Source of the DNA: Cornus controversa
Taxonomy: Eukaryota; Streptophyta; Magnoliopsida; Cornales; Cornaceae
Reading direction: 5' to 3'
NCBI GenBank assembly: GCA_026545225.1
Contig: CM048851.1
Location: 32,425,956 to 32,489,955 of the forward strand
DNA length: 64,000 bases
The position numbers and the translations under genes were made by a program. The notes beneath the pieces were generated by a model. That model was not told the DNA's origin, made no database searches, and saw only the letters and a program-made list of their open reading frames with translations. Positions 21,377 to 32,749 of this stretch are shown piece after piece (position 1 is the first letter of the stretch; the number at the start of each line of letters is the position of its first letter).

Positions 21377-24300
21377 TATTTTCTATTGAATTTCTTTATA
21401 GCCAATAGTTTTCTAATTTCTTAATTCCTGTTGTCCAATGCAGAATTTAATGTATCAATTTACAATGGGATTAATCAAAGATTTTTCATTGATCTCATTC
21501 CGCTCTCATATAAAAGGTGCTAAATTATTCGAACTTGTTCTATTAAAAATGAGTTATGATCTAAAAAACATGGATACATATACAATACAATACATATACA
21601 ATAATATAAAAAATCTTTAAAAAAAAACATAATATGGATACGGTAAGATACAACAATATAAAATAATAAATTAAATTTTTATATATACACAAAGATTATT
21701 TTATGTTATACATATTGTTATTAATATTTATTTATAAAATATTGTGATTAACGAACAAAATAAGAATTAAGAGTCATATTGCATAATTTGCATAAATAAA
21801 TTTTGTACTAAATCGTGATATATATCTCAATACTTCTTTTTTTAAAAAAAAAATTGAACTTTTCTTAATAATTATACAATGAAATTATTTTTGGAGAAAC
21901 TACATCTCAATATTCAATTTCAAAACTTGTTAAAAGCGTGTCAAGAGAAGTATCTAAGAAACATCGGATACATAGTCCAACTATCTGTTGGACATGTATG
22001 TGTGAGTATCCACGATACGGATACATCACTCTTGTAAAAACATCCGTGCTTCCTACTCTGTGATATACTGAATGCTCTTGAGAGTGTAAGGTATTGCCGT
22101 CTTTAGAGTTTTTTTTTTTTATATTAAAAATGGAATGATGAAAATGGGCGTGAACTGAAGTAGAGCTGAGAGTATTCTGTGTGCAGTGTCAAATGGCGAG
22201 AGGATGCATTTGGATTCGACATCTGATTGTTAGGGGTGACCACATGGTCCACATATGAGATCAAATTAGACATTAATCATAATTTGATCCGCAAACTATT
22301 AATTGATATCTAATCTATGGTAAGAGTTAATCCAAATCGATTTGTGAAACATCGGATTGGACTTGTAGTAATAGTTCAGTGTTATTACTTTTTAATAATA
22401 GTCCAATATATATTTATAACATGACCCAATCTATAATTTAGAATCATGATTTAATATAACCAATTTCAAATTCTTAGCCAAACTAACCGCCAACATAAAC
22501 AATAAAATGATCATTAACCAGTAAAACAGTAACATTAGTTATTATAATGTCAAACTAGTGAAAAAAATAATAATATTTAAATATAATATATTTTAATGAA
22601 TCGGATCAAATTCACAAATAGAATCAAATTTCTAGCAACCTAATCTATAATCCGATTCATGAAATACGAAATCTTTTCTTATAAATTCACCATCAAATTT
22701 TATCTGTACAGATGGAACTGGACGGGATTGATGAATTAATTGAAATGCACAGCCTTGATTGTGATATTATAATATTGATGGGTCAGACCGTGACATTAGC
22801 AATTAATGCTTGGACGGTTTTCTTATACAGTTGGACGTTTTAGAAAAGTTAGAAAATCTTATCAGTTCTCTAACCTGATTTTGTAAATCTAAATAAACTC
22901 TCTACTGATTTTGTAAATCTACGTAATCTTAGGGACAATAATGATATCTTATAAAGGTGGCTTTCCAGTTTCCACATTTTGTTACTTAAAAAAATAATTA
23001 GCCCTACACGTCTTCTTTTTTTTTTTTCGATTCCTTCCGGGTGGGGCAAATATCTTAATCAAGATTTGCATATCAAGCTTGCTGCTCTATATATATATAT
23101 ATATAATCTACACATAAAACAAAAAATATCATACTGCTTCTTTTATTTTTAAATGAAAAAAAAAAAAAAAAGTCCTTAATAAGCATTCTCACACTCAACA
23201 ATTATCTAAAAAATATTCAGGATAATTGTGTTATTTTGATACAAAGAAAAAAGAAAAAAAGGTCAAATTGAATATCAGAAAATTATTATTTCAATTTTAT
23301 TATATTTTATAAAATATATACTAAGAGAAATTAAATAGGAATCATAGTTTGAGAGTAGGGATGTTAATGGGCTGGTTCGGAACAAGACATTCCTTTTCCA
23401 AACCTGTTCACAAATAAATAAAAATTCCGAACCCATCCCACCCCTCTTCACATTGAAGTAGGGGTGGGTTCGAGAGCCCCAATATACATACTTTTGAAAA
23501 AAAAAATTTCAAATTTAAAAAAAAATAAGATAGATTTTGTAAAAACAAAAAAGTAGTATAGTTGAGTATATAACCATCGTTATAACAAACGTGTTAAAAT
23601 TTAAAATTATTATAAGAAATAAAGAAAAAAAATTTATAGCTAATAAAACAGTATTTATATATATTTTTATTTTACTTCAGAAGATAGATATCTATGTTTA
23701 GAACTTGACATGGTTGGAACACTAGAGGTCTAAAAGGTGTACGCTGATCCCCGATCATCCATATATAATTGTTCAAACTCATCTAAGTCCTCAAAGTCTT
23801 CGTGTGGAAATCTATGACTCGTGATTCGATGGTGAACGTGTGATAGAGGCTGTCTAAAATGTGATATGCGGCTCTAACTAAAATAGGTTTGTCTCCTGTA
23901 ATGGTCTCAGAATGGTCTTAGAATAACAAAAATGTCGCAATAGTGATATGCAACTCATCATAATAACAACTGTGTGCGTTTCTAGTGTTCAACATAAACC
24001 CTGGAGAGACAAATGTATCACTCCTGTTCTAACTCAAGTCATGGGTGGTCATAGTGGTCTCAAAGGAACAGTCGAAACATGAGTATAGTTAAGGACAAAA
24101 TGTCAATATATGACTCAAATTTATTCAAGTAACCCAAAATTATAAATTAACACAATGCACAGTTAAGAAATTGAATGCAATGAAAGTGATTATGCCAAAT
24201 GCATGCATTGGTTACAAGTGTTTAGGTGCTAATTCAAGAGGAAATAGTGAGAGCAAAAACAAAAGTGATTTTTGTTTTCATAAGTAAAAATGAAAGTGGA

Positions 24301-24590
24301 TACAGTGATAGAAAGACAAAATATAATAAACAACCAAAAAAAAAAATAAAGGCGGATTTAATGGAGGATTTCAAGCAAATAAAAGTATGAATTTCAAATC
24401 TCAAATGAAGTACATGTACCCCAACGTATATAACTGAACAAAGAAGGTTCCAAAAATTGCTCCAAAAGCTTAAGTAGGTCAATCACATTTTGAAATAAAT
24501 TTCTAAATTTTTTTTTCCTATTACTAAACACTGTTGAACTGGCTGAAGAAGTTCTTGAAAGATTCTACTTTGTTCTGGTTCTCAAACTGG
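21377..24590. other. AT-rich intergenic DNA with decayed repeats
   Basis: No gene recognised. Includes a (TA)n run at about 23088-23105, a poly-A run at about 23157-23170, and a patch 'gggatgttaatgggctggtt' to 'ggggtgggttcgag' (23361-23475) of a kind often seen in hAT-like relics. Open frames here are short and without domains. Confidence 0.5.
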
Positions 24591-25500
24591 GCTGTTTGGA
24601 GTGAACTTGAGCTGGGCCCAGAAAAAGAATCAGTCTAGATCCAAAGCTACCCTGCTATTTTTTTTAGCTTATCGCCTTGTGGGTCGGGTTAATTTTGGGA
24701 ATATAAAACAAACCCAACTGATTGCCTTTACAAATCGATCGATGGCTAAGAAGACGCAGGATTTCTCGGCTAGAGTGGCGACGCGATGCAAGGCTTGAAC
24801 GACGCGATGATGGCAGCGAAAATCAGTCACAATACAAACGACGACGACAACGATGAACTCCGGCGATGACAAGGCGACCTGATGGTGATGACTGACGACC
24901 AACGTCGAGAGTTGACGGTGACTGACAACTCGATAGTTGATTTTCAGTGGCGGCACGATTAATCTGAAGGATTACAGGTTTGGTAAAGCTTTGATCTTTG
25001 GTTATTGGGTATGGACACGATGACTTCGAAAAGTCCGAATCCTGATTGGGTTTGGTTTTTCAACGATTGGTTCCGGCAAAGGTGATGATCTTGCGAAGGC
25101 TGGTAGTTACGGCGAATATATTTGAACTGTGTGATTTTGAGACAACACAGTGAGATGAGAGTGTGAGACACTAAGGTATGAAGGTTACCAATGCAGTAGT
25201 GGTGTGGCTTACGGTGGTGGGGTTTGTGATTGGGTTTCGTGGATGAACAATGGGGTTAAAGGTAATTGTGTAAAGTACAACAAGGCTGTGTTTGGGTATA
25301 CAATTGTTTCTATGTAGCTATGCTCGACTGTGGGGGTTGTCCAATGATGATCGGTTTGGGTGAATCATAGCTCTTCCTGCGTTGCTTTTACTTTCGGAAG
25401 GATAAGAAAATTAGTCTTTATTTCTTTCTCGAATTTCCTTTCTATTCTTTTCTTCTCCTTCCAATTCTCTCCGACCAATTATGCTTACATTGTTGTTCAA
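24591..25500. other. GC-richer intergenic stretch, no recognisable gene
   Basis: Locally higher GC (24720-25170) with 'gacgacgac' and 'cggcgatgac' words. It looks like a former exon or promoter. The frames at 24669-24956 (minus) and 24959-25171 (minus) show no conserved domain. It lies on the 3' side of the WIP exon, but zinc-finger residues were not found in it on the minus strand. Confidence 0.4.
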
Positions 25501-26414
25501 TATGTTTTACATGAATGAAGTTGAATCTAAACTAGCAAGGTCCATGGAAATGAAAAAGGATAATAGCAAAGCTTTAATTTGGATGAATGATAAGAATCAT
25601 AAACTTAGCCAGTCGAAACACAGATGTGTCGAATACTTTTTTATTGTGAATTAGGTCAGCATATATTAAAACCCAGAGCAGTCCATGATTGGGGCTTGGA
25701 TTAAGAGTTCATTCACATTGCTAGCCTATTTAGTATTTATGGTTTTAGACCACCTCATGTGAAAATTCTCCTACCCAAATTGAAGCAACACAATAGTCTT
25801 GGACACTGTGACTGTGACCTAACTAAACAAGCACAATTCATGGTGGAGTTCAAATGTATATATTTAATTTTTGTCATTATTTTTTTTGCACGAAATATCA
25901 TTACTTGGCCTTCAATAATTTTAACACTTGATTCACACTGTTAATCGTGTCAGTTTGAGCCTTAGAGCAGCCACATTATTAAATATCAAATGTTAATTTT
26001 GTATCGAATCTTCTTCCATAGACCTTGCTATAGTGGGGTCCAGTCCCAATATATATATATATATATTTTTTTTTTTGACATGAAATGATGCTTACTTGTC
26101 TGATCTTTTATCAATTTGTTAAGCAATATCTTTTTTTTTGGCATGTCAACTCCCTTAGATGGTAATGCATGTTGGTGTCGTAGCATCCCTAGTTAACTTC
26201 CAACTTTCCTCTAATAAAAGTGAACGACTTGTTGTCTGTACTAAACTTGATGGCAGCCCAATTCTTTAATGTGGTCTTTTAACTAAAAAAAAAAATTTGT
26301 GGGACAAGCTACGCGGAAACTTAGCCGACTTTAATAAGCAACACCATTAGGCTTTAACCCATGTTGCTAATTCTAGTACAATTGGCCCACCTTAATGTAT
26401 GCTCATAGACTTCA
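25501..26414. other. Intergenic, no gene seen
   Basis: AT-rich with a (TA)n run at about 26050-26067. No coding or RNA gene was recognised. Confidence 0.5.
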
Positions 26415-26793
26415 GGCTCCGTTTTTTATAGATAAAAGAAAAAAAGAAGAAGATAATATTAGCAATGAGAGAAAAAAAAGAATAAGAAAGGATACCAATA
26501 AACTCCATTCATGTTTGGATAAATAGGAGAAAAAAAAATGATAGTATTCTTATTTAGATAAAATAGGAGAGAGAAAAGATAACGATCAAATTACTATCAT
26601 TTTCTTTTATATTTATGGTTTTCTCTTTTAAGTTATTGAGCATAGTTTTGGAATTATTACTTAAACATAACCCTTTCCCTCCCAATCTTTTCTTTCCCTC
26701 CTTATCTTTTATTTCCTTTTAACGAAGACTATCTAAACACAACAAGGCCAATTCTCTCCTTATTCTTCTAAATCCTTCAATCCGAACGGAGCC
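26415..26793. mobile_element. MITE-like element
   Basis: The ends 'ggctccgtt' (left) and 'aacggagcc' (right) are inverted. The left half is purine rich (aaaagaaaaaaagaag) and the right half pyrimidine rich (tctcctccttattcttct), so the 380-bp unit is a long imperfect palindrome. No coding sequence. The flanking bases ttca and ttag do not give a clean target duplication. It lies about 100 bp beyond the splice donor of the WIP exon, in what would be its intron. Confidence 0.6.
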
Positions 26794-26890
26794 TTAGGCT
26801 TTGTCAAGGGAATGCCCATGTCCAGCATATACAAGATGACATAAATGTTTATATAAATATATTCTAGTATCTTATACAATGTAATTGCAC

Positions 26891-27328
26891 CTGAAGATTG
26901 TTGTAGCGATTGAAGGTTTTGTGGCAGACTTGGCAAGAAAAATGTGTGAAGCTGACGAGGATTTGTGCAGGAGTTGGAATCTAGAATTGGGTAGTTGATA
27001 GATTTACATTATCTGTCATCACACTTGGATTGATGGAGTGATCAACGTTGGTGCAATTAGGAAGGCCAATGTGTAAGGCAACAGTGACATCTTCCTTATC
27101 TTCATGGCAAGCTTTAGGGTTTTCCTCCGGTGGTGGCGGTGGTGGTGGTGTTTCGGGTGAGCAAAGCAAGCTTAGCAAGGGAAGGGGTTCAAGAGAAGTT
27201 TGGGTTTTATTTGGGAAGAGATCTAATGGCTTGGTAACATGATGATCAGTATGAACACCTAAAGAAGATGACAAATGACTAAATGGGATAATATCTGAGG
27301 GTTTCATGCTGTGAGTGCAAACAAACAC
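26891..27328 (-). pseudogene. WIP/TT1-type C2H2 zinc-finger gene, lone first exon
   Basis: Encodes the N-terminal half of a plant WIP-domain transcription factor, a nuclear C2H2 family that includes TRANSPARENT TESTA 1. The reading frame from 27328 (or the Met at 27307, MKPSDIIPF) shows KPLDLFPNKTQTSLEPLPLL, a seven-proline run, then VTVALHIGLP, all typical of the family's variable N-terminus. It continues to [19 protein letters not shown] and [11 protein letters not shown], the start of the first zinc finger, ending at a splice donor (CAG then gtgcaatt) exactly where family genes have their intron. A TAG at 26981-26983 stands where the family has an invariant Trp (YWIPTP). The second exon with the remaining fingers was not found between 19.4 and 26.9 kb. 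A TATA box lies upstream. It is a truncated relic, or an allele with a distant or lost second exon. Confidence 0.85.
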
Positions 27329-27370
27329 ATAGTGTACAAAGTGTGTTGTTTGTGGGATTCAATAGGTTGT

Positions 27371-27378
27371 TATATATA
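27371..27378 (-). promoter_or_regulatory. TATA box of the WIP gene
   Basis: On the minus strand 'ctatatataa' lies about 43 bp before the Met at 27328 and about 64 bp before the Met at 27307. The latter spacing fits better a transcription start about 30 bp downstream of the TATA box and therefore favours the second Met. Confidence 0.6.
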
Positions 27379-27797
27379 GTGAGATTGTAGCCTTGGTTGA
27401 ATGGTTATATGATGACAATTTGGATTTGAAGTTTATGGTAAAAAGGTAAAATGGGAGATATTAATATTATATACATATATGTGAGCATATATATATATAT
27501 ATATATATAGGGAGGGTGGCCGGAGAGAATATGTCGGTTGAATGATAACTACCTTTGTTGAGAGGTTCATTAATCTCTTTTGTTCGTTTTCTTTATCTGT
27601 TTTTGGTATTGAAAGCAAATAGCTGTCGGGTGCAATTAAACTCAATAAGAGCACCCTCCTCAAAACGTTTCCTTTTTAATTTTGATGGTTGGTCGCACCA
27701 CAACAGCTGATTCTTTCTTCCTCTGTTCATATCTGCACATGGTTATATTTTTTTTATTTTTTTGGGTAACATACTTGCACAAGTTGTCACTTCATGA
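27379..27797. other. Upstream region of the WIP exon
   Basis: Contains a (TA)n run at about 27488-27509. No other gene was recognised, and the minus-strand frame at 27433-27663 has no domain. Confidence 0.4.
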
Positions 27798-28156
27798 TAT
27801 TTTTTTGAGAAAAGTACATTAAACCCCGTTAAACTTTGACACTTAACTCCTTAATTTATCACGATTGTTGCAGAAAATCCCAAATCGTTAGCTAGCCGTT
27901 TGGATAATTATGTTAGTGTAAGGCTCGTGAGGCATGTGTCATTGCAAAAAAGTTATAATTCCCAGTATACCCTTATAACCGTTTCAGACCTATATACACC
28001 ATTACATACATATATGACTGGTTATATATATCATGTACAAAACCCCCAAATCCTCTAGGTTCTCTACTATTTAATCTTCTTGGCTCTTGATTGTCATAAA
28101 TTTTCTCTGGTCTGTATTTCTCTCTCTCTTCATCTGTTTGGTCATTTAGCAAGAAA

Positions 28157-28523
28157 ATGGCGTCATCATTTAGGGCTTCATTAATAAATAGCAACAGGAT
28201 ATGTTTTTGTGGGCGAAAGGCTATGATATACATATCTGAGTCTGAGAAAAACCCTGGTAGGATGTTTTTCAAATGTCGATATGGAAAATGCACATATTGG
28301 AAATGGGGGAAAGATGTTCGATACCCAAAGTGTTGCACATCAACAGCCACCAACACCACAACCAGAACAGCCACCAACACCACCACGAGAGCTACCACCA
28401 ACACCTACATTTGCTACCATGGTGGAACTATGTCTTGCAATGGTGAAGGCTCTCTTCGTTGGAAGTCTGTTGTTGTTTCGGGTCTCTTTTTTTATGTTTA
28501 TTTGTGTCTTATTGTATAAGTGA
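28157..28523 (+). pseudogene. GRF-type zinc-finger protein with C-terminal membrane segment, frameshifted
   Basis: From the Met at 28157, residues 15-55 form a GRF zinc finger: ICFCGRKAMIYISESEKN, PGRMFFKCRYGKC, then TYWKWGKD (Cys-x-Cys...Cys...Cys pattern with the GR-F core). GRF fingers bind nucleic acid; small plant proteins of this type usually end in a membrane helix. Here the expected tail is in another frame (28281-28523): a proline-rich QQPPTPQPEQPPTPP repeat, then FVGSLLLFRVSFFMFICVLL, a clear hydrophobic helix. The shift falls near 28320-28335, so the present frame reads into a Thr-rich artefact instead. It is the only gene in the Mutator-like element, 350 bp from its left end. The antisense Val/Leu-rich frame (27973-28404) is the complement of the Pro/Thr repeat. 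GRF identification is firm, function unknown. Confidence 0.75.
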
Positions 28524-29072
28524 TGGGAATATATGGGGGTATGATATTTCTTTTGTAAGTTTAGTTGTGTAAATGGGCTTGTCTATGTTTTTGTGTGAAT
28601 TTGGGTTCTCTGTTATATACTTGTATGCTAATGAAAAAGGTTGTTCGAATTTTTAACCTAATGGTTTGCACACAATGATTGAGAGAGAGATAGTATAGCA
28701 ATAAAGTATAAAGAAACATTTCCTGATACCAAATAAAATAGGAACAAGTTAATAACAAATCTCAGAGCTACCATTAAAAAGACAAACATTGAAAAGGTTG
28801 TTAATAGCAGACACACAAACATTGAAAATGCATTAAAAAGTTATTATAACTGTGTTAATAGAGTTGTGTCATAAACCACAAAGGGACTTATTTACAAACG
28901 AATGGAGCAAAAAAAATAAAATTGTAAAGTGCATATGTTCAGGTCTTCAACTATAACTGCATCCAGTTGCCCCTTTTGCACACTTTCAACAAAAGAAACT
29001 TCATTCCTTGTTCACCAACAAGCATACTCATCACTAAATACTGATCTAAAAGACAATATTGTGTTATGTTGT
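28524..29072. other. Mutator-like element interior, non-coding
   Basis: 3' flank of the GRF gene and spacer, without a recognisable gene. The sequence continues after the Tat element at 45533. Confidence 0.5.
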
Positions 29073-29842
29073 TGTACACACAAATTTTGTGTTCGAAAAT
29101 CTAGGAACGAAAATGAGTAACAAATAATCAATTTTATTAATTTCAAAAAAATGGGTACAATTCTCTGTGGTCGATTCTTTTACAACAAAGAATCTTCCTC
29201 TGATTCAATCTCCTTGATGTTCAGTACAAGGGCTTCGAAAACTTGTTCTTGAATCGATTGTGATGAGCTTTCTTCAAAATTTCAGGATTGAGGAAGGCTT
29301 GATTGGTTTCTGATCAAGGGCCGATAGAGCTTGATCTCGAATGGTGGATTGAAGGTCTTTGAAGAAGAACGACACTTGTCTAGCGTGCTTGATGTTCTTC
29401 GTCTTTAGAACTTCAAGGGTTGAAAGTCTTTGAAGTAGAAAAGCACTTTTGTAGCGTGCTTGATGTTCTTCGTCTTAAGAACTTCTAGTGTTGGTTGAGG
29501 CAAAGGTTCAGCAAAGCTTTTGTATTTTCTTGAACTCTTTCTGTTTGTCTCTGTGTGTGGGTGGCCTTGTATTTATAGGCCAAATGGTGGGGGTTTAATT
29601 TGGTAACTCCCTATTAATTGTGCCAACTTTCATGAATAAAGAGATTTTGTCTCCTTTTATATAGAAATAAATTCAAATTTAAATTTGAATTGTCACACAT
29701 TTGTTTGAAGGCCTGAACCTTCAGGATTTTGACACGTGTTCGTCAATGGGACCTGCAATCATGAAATTTAATTGATCGAGAATGTTTTACTTATTGACCG
29801 ATCAGACGGTGATTAGACCATCACAAAATTTATATGTCTACA
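29073..29842 (-). repeat. 3' LTR of the Tat element
   Basis: 770 bp. On the minus strand it starts 'tgtagacatataaattttgt' and ends 'tttgtgtgtaca'. It matches the two halves of the 5' LTR (43389-43902 and 45272-45532). It contains an internal duplication of a 'gtgcttgatgttcttcgtct' segment (29384-29405 and 29455-29476, plus strand). Confidence 0.93.
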
Positions 29843-29857
29843 AATTGCCCCCACTTC
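29843..29857 (-). other. Polypurine tract
   Basis: Minus strand 'aagtgggggcaattt' immediately before the 3' LTR, the plus-strand primer typical of Tat elements. Confidence 0.8.
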
Positions 29858-30820
29858 AAGGCTTGCATTGCATGCATGCTTGTCATGCATGGAGGGCAAG
29901 GCTTGAAGTATTTTCTTTCATTGTATCTTTAAACTGGTATGCCTACGATCAATTTCACGTAAGAGCATGTTGATTGAACCTCCTTGTACATACAAGTTAA
30001 TTTATTTATTTATTATTATTATTATAATTTTTATTCTTTTTAAGCACATGGACAGAATAGTTAGAGTCGTGCACCCATGAGCAACGAGAGGTATGTGGAA
30101 TCAGTCAAGATGGGCAAAACTGGATCACTATTCATAGGTTCTTTTTTGCCACCTTCTAAAATAAATCATTGTTTGCAAGGCTTTACCAAGATCAAGCATT
30201 TATACAATCTCACGTGTGATTCGAAAGCTTGGAATCAAGGACCCATGGCAATCATGGTCTTAACAGGTGGTAGGTAAGTATGTTTCTCCTTTTATGATAG
30301 ATTACAAATATACATGCATGTATATGTTATTCAACAAAGGAAACCCAAATCACATAGTTTATTTATTTATTTTTTTTTTGACTTGCTGTTCACGCCAAAG
30401 AGATTTTCTCATATTGCAACTCACTTCCCTTGGCTGATTTTTGCTTGATAACCATGCAAAGTTTCCATTGTCTTCACACCTTACATATATATATATATTA
30501 ACCATGTACGGTGGTTTACTTCCATCTCACTAATTTGGACCAAATTTAAATTCTGAGATTGTCCCTTTTAACTCATAGGTATATGAGAAAACAAAAAGTC
30601 AAAATCCCATATGGAAAGAGATAAAATAGGGTCCAAAAATATTTGGTAAGAATTATCACGGGAAACATGTGACACAAGAAGGCATATTTTAGACCCATTT
30701 CAAATCTTCGCAATGGGAAAGAATCGCACCTTCTTGAAACAATTCGATCAACCGATTCTCTCCCTCTTTCTTTTTTTCTTTTTTTTTTTTGTCTTGGCAA
30801 ACAAATCAGCCAGCCCCCTT
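29858..30820. other. Tat 3' untranslated region
   Basis: Non-coding between the polypurine tract and the antisense gene promoter. Short open frames (29782-29973, 30077-30277, 30573-30830) have no domain. Confidence 0.5.
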
Positions 30821-30956
30821 TATAAGCCAAGGCGAAGAAAACGTTCTTTCATGAGCCGTTATCTACTATTGGCGAGAGAAGATAGATCGCACAGATCAAG
30901 CCCATGCTGTGAAAGACCTCCACCATGCAAACACTGTTTCATTTAGCAAGGTATGT
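30821..30956 (+). promoter_or_regulatory. Candidate promoter and first splice donor of the antisense gene
   Basis: 'ccctttataagcc' holds a TATA box at 30821-30826. About 125 bp downstream 'gcaaggtatgt' (donor at 30951) is a near-perfect plant splice donor, and 'ttcctgcag' (ending 31667) is one possible acceptor. Together they suggest an own transcription unit running antisense to gag-pol with a spliced leader. This is inference from signals only. Confidence 0.4.
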
Positions 30957-32302
30957 CCATCATTCCCCTTTCTTTCTTTTTTTTTTTAACATGCAACCAT
31001 TCATTTTTGATCCTCTCTCTCTCTCTCTATATATATATATACACTTTAGGGATTACAGAACACTGGAGTTACTTCTACTCAAGCATTGGCTTTGGCCTTT
31101 GAAATCTGGTACACTTCTACTTATTTATTCTTCTGTTAGAACTTCATATATATGTTGGATCTTCATATATATGCACTTGCATGGAAATACATCATTCTCT
31201 TACACGAGTTTTCGTGGCCTCACTTTACTATTAAAGAACCAAATAGTTTAGTTTGGCCAGTTTTTTTTTTTTTTTTAGTGGTAATGTACATGTTCACAAA
31301 ACAAACCACTTCCACTTTTAGTTTTTTTTTTTTGGCGATATGCATGTTTGCAAAACAAACCTCTTACGTATACATACATCCTAAGTACTAGCAGGATCTT
31401 AAGGAGATATACATCCCCCTTTTTTTTTTTGGTACGCATGGAACATGTATTCTAACATGTCTCTTGCACCACCAAAGCAGGAAAACAATTTTTTTTTTGC
31501 ATGTGATGACTTGACTTCATACCTACACTAACCGGTTGTGTACTAACACGTTCCTTGTAACGCCGATAGGTATCCAAGAAGACACCACAGTTTCACAGAG
31601 AGAAAACAAATCCTAATTTATTATTATTATTATTATTATTTCAGATGCATGCTTACCCTTCCTGCAGATCCAATAACCGAGAGTGCAATTTTCGGTATTG
31701 ACACATTGAAACAATGAGTTTTTTTTCATCTAATTTTACTCTCACTACTTGTACATCTGCATGCATTATTTCGTTCAACTATAAGGGTCATTAGTTCCAT
31801 CACTAAAGTCATTTCCCTTTTCTAAGTAGGAAAGAGCAACCATTTCACCATTTTCTACATGTCACCCTTCAAAACTTTGATATACACATCCTTATTTCAA
31901 ACTTGCTGCATGACTTGACCAAAACATCTAATCTTGAAGGAAGAACTTTTTGTTACTTTGTTTAGAGAATCACCAAAATATGCCCAGTCAGATTTTTTTT
32001 TTGAACCATGCCTTGACTTTAGTGGCTTGAAGATCACTTTCATGCTTAGTAAATCTTCATCATGTGGATACTGCTATTGTTGGATTGGCTTTGTGACATT
32101 GTTTGTATTCAATTAATCTTAGGTTTCTTTAATTCCAACCTTGACAAACAAAGCTCCTTTTGAATGCGCCTACACTTCCAATACGTAAGTACAATACTGA
32201 AGCGCTATCTTTTCTTTATGACTCAATCTAATAGACCTGTTATCTTTATAATTCTCACTTCATGCGATGCAATTTGTTTCACCAAGCTCGCCCAGTGTTC
32301 CC
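30957..32302. other. Leader/intron region of the antisense gene
   Basis: Long poly-T tracts (31261-31277, 31322-31333, 31419-31430), a (CT)n/(TA)n run at 31015-31041 and an (ATT)n run at 31618-31640. The T-rich composition fits plant introns. No protein domain was seen in the open frames at 30925-31391. Confidence 0.4.
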
Positions 32303-32685
32303 GGTCACTTGCAAAAGCTTTACTGCAATCTAACACAGTTTTTTGTATATGACTTGGTCTGGTACTACGGGTCACCTGCGGAGGATCGATTGCAATTGAC
32401 ACGATTTTTTGTGCATTGACATTGTCATGTACTACGGGTCACTCGCGAAGCCTCGACTGCAATCTGACATGATTTTCTGTAATTAGATTTTGTCATATAC
32501 TACGGGTCACTAGCGGAGTCTCGACTGTAATTGACACAGTTTTTTATGAATTGACATTGTGATGTACTACGGGTCACCTCCGGAGGCTCGATTGCAATTG
32601 ACACAATTTTCTGTGCATTGACATTGTCATGTACTACGGTCACCGCGGAGCCTCGATTGTAATCTGATCAATTTTTCTACACTAG
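32303..32685. repeat. Tandem repeat, about 67-bp period, 5.6 copies
   Basis: Each unit runs 'gtcac(t/c)', '(c/t)gcggag', 'ctcgattgcaatt', 'gacac' and ends 'catgtactacgg'. It lies just upstream of the first coding exon of the antisense gene. Tandem repeats in this untranslated part are known for Tat/Ogre elements. Confidence 0.9.
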
Positions 32686-32749
32686 GTCTGTTTGGTGTTG
32701 AGGCTGTATTATAGACTCATGCATTTGAACATCATAATCAAATTGACGT

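Noticed and set aside
22230..22720. Possible hAT relic starting 'ggggtgaccacatggtcc'
   Set aside because: No matching inverted end or 8-bp duplication was found, so it was left as intergenic.
24669..25171. Minus-strand frames in a GC-richer stretch that might be the missing WIP second exon
   Set aside because: No Cys/His finger pattern or WIP motif appears in any frame.
26811..26835. Minus-strand 'GHGHS' reading near the WIP exon that might begin exon 2
   Set aside because: The upstream residues do not match MHMWGHG, it stops after a few codons and no acceptor site precedes it.
27973..28404. Minus-strand frame of 143 codons with a Val/Leu/Ala-rich repeat
   Set aside because: It is the complement of the Pro/Thr-coding repeat of the GRF gene and has no independent support.
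30713..31391. Plus-strand frames with poly-Phe and a Cys-rich tail
   Set aside because: The Phe runs derive from poly-T tracts. The sequence fits leader or intron better than coding DNA.
32303..32685. Regular repeats that could suggest a CRISPR array
   Set aside because: The whole 67-bp unit is repeated with no unique spacers, and the DNA is a plant nuclear retrotransposon.
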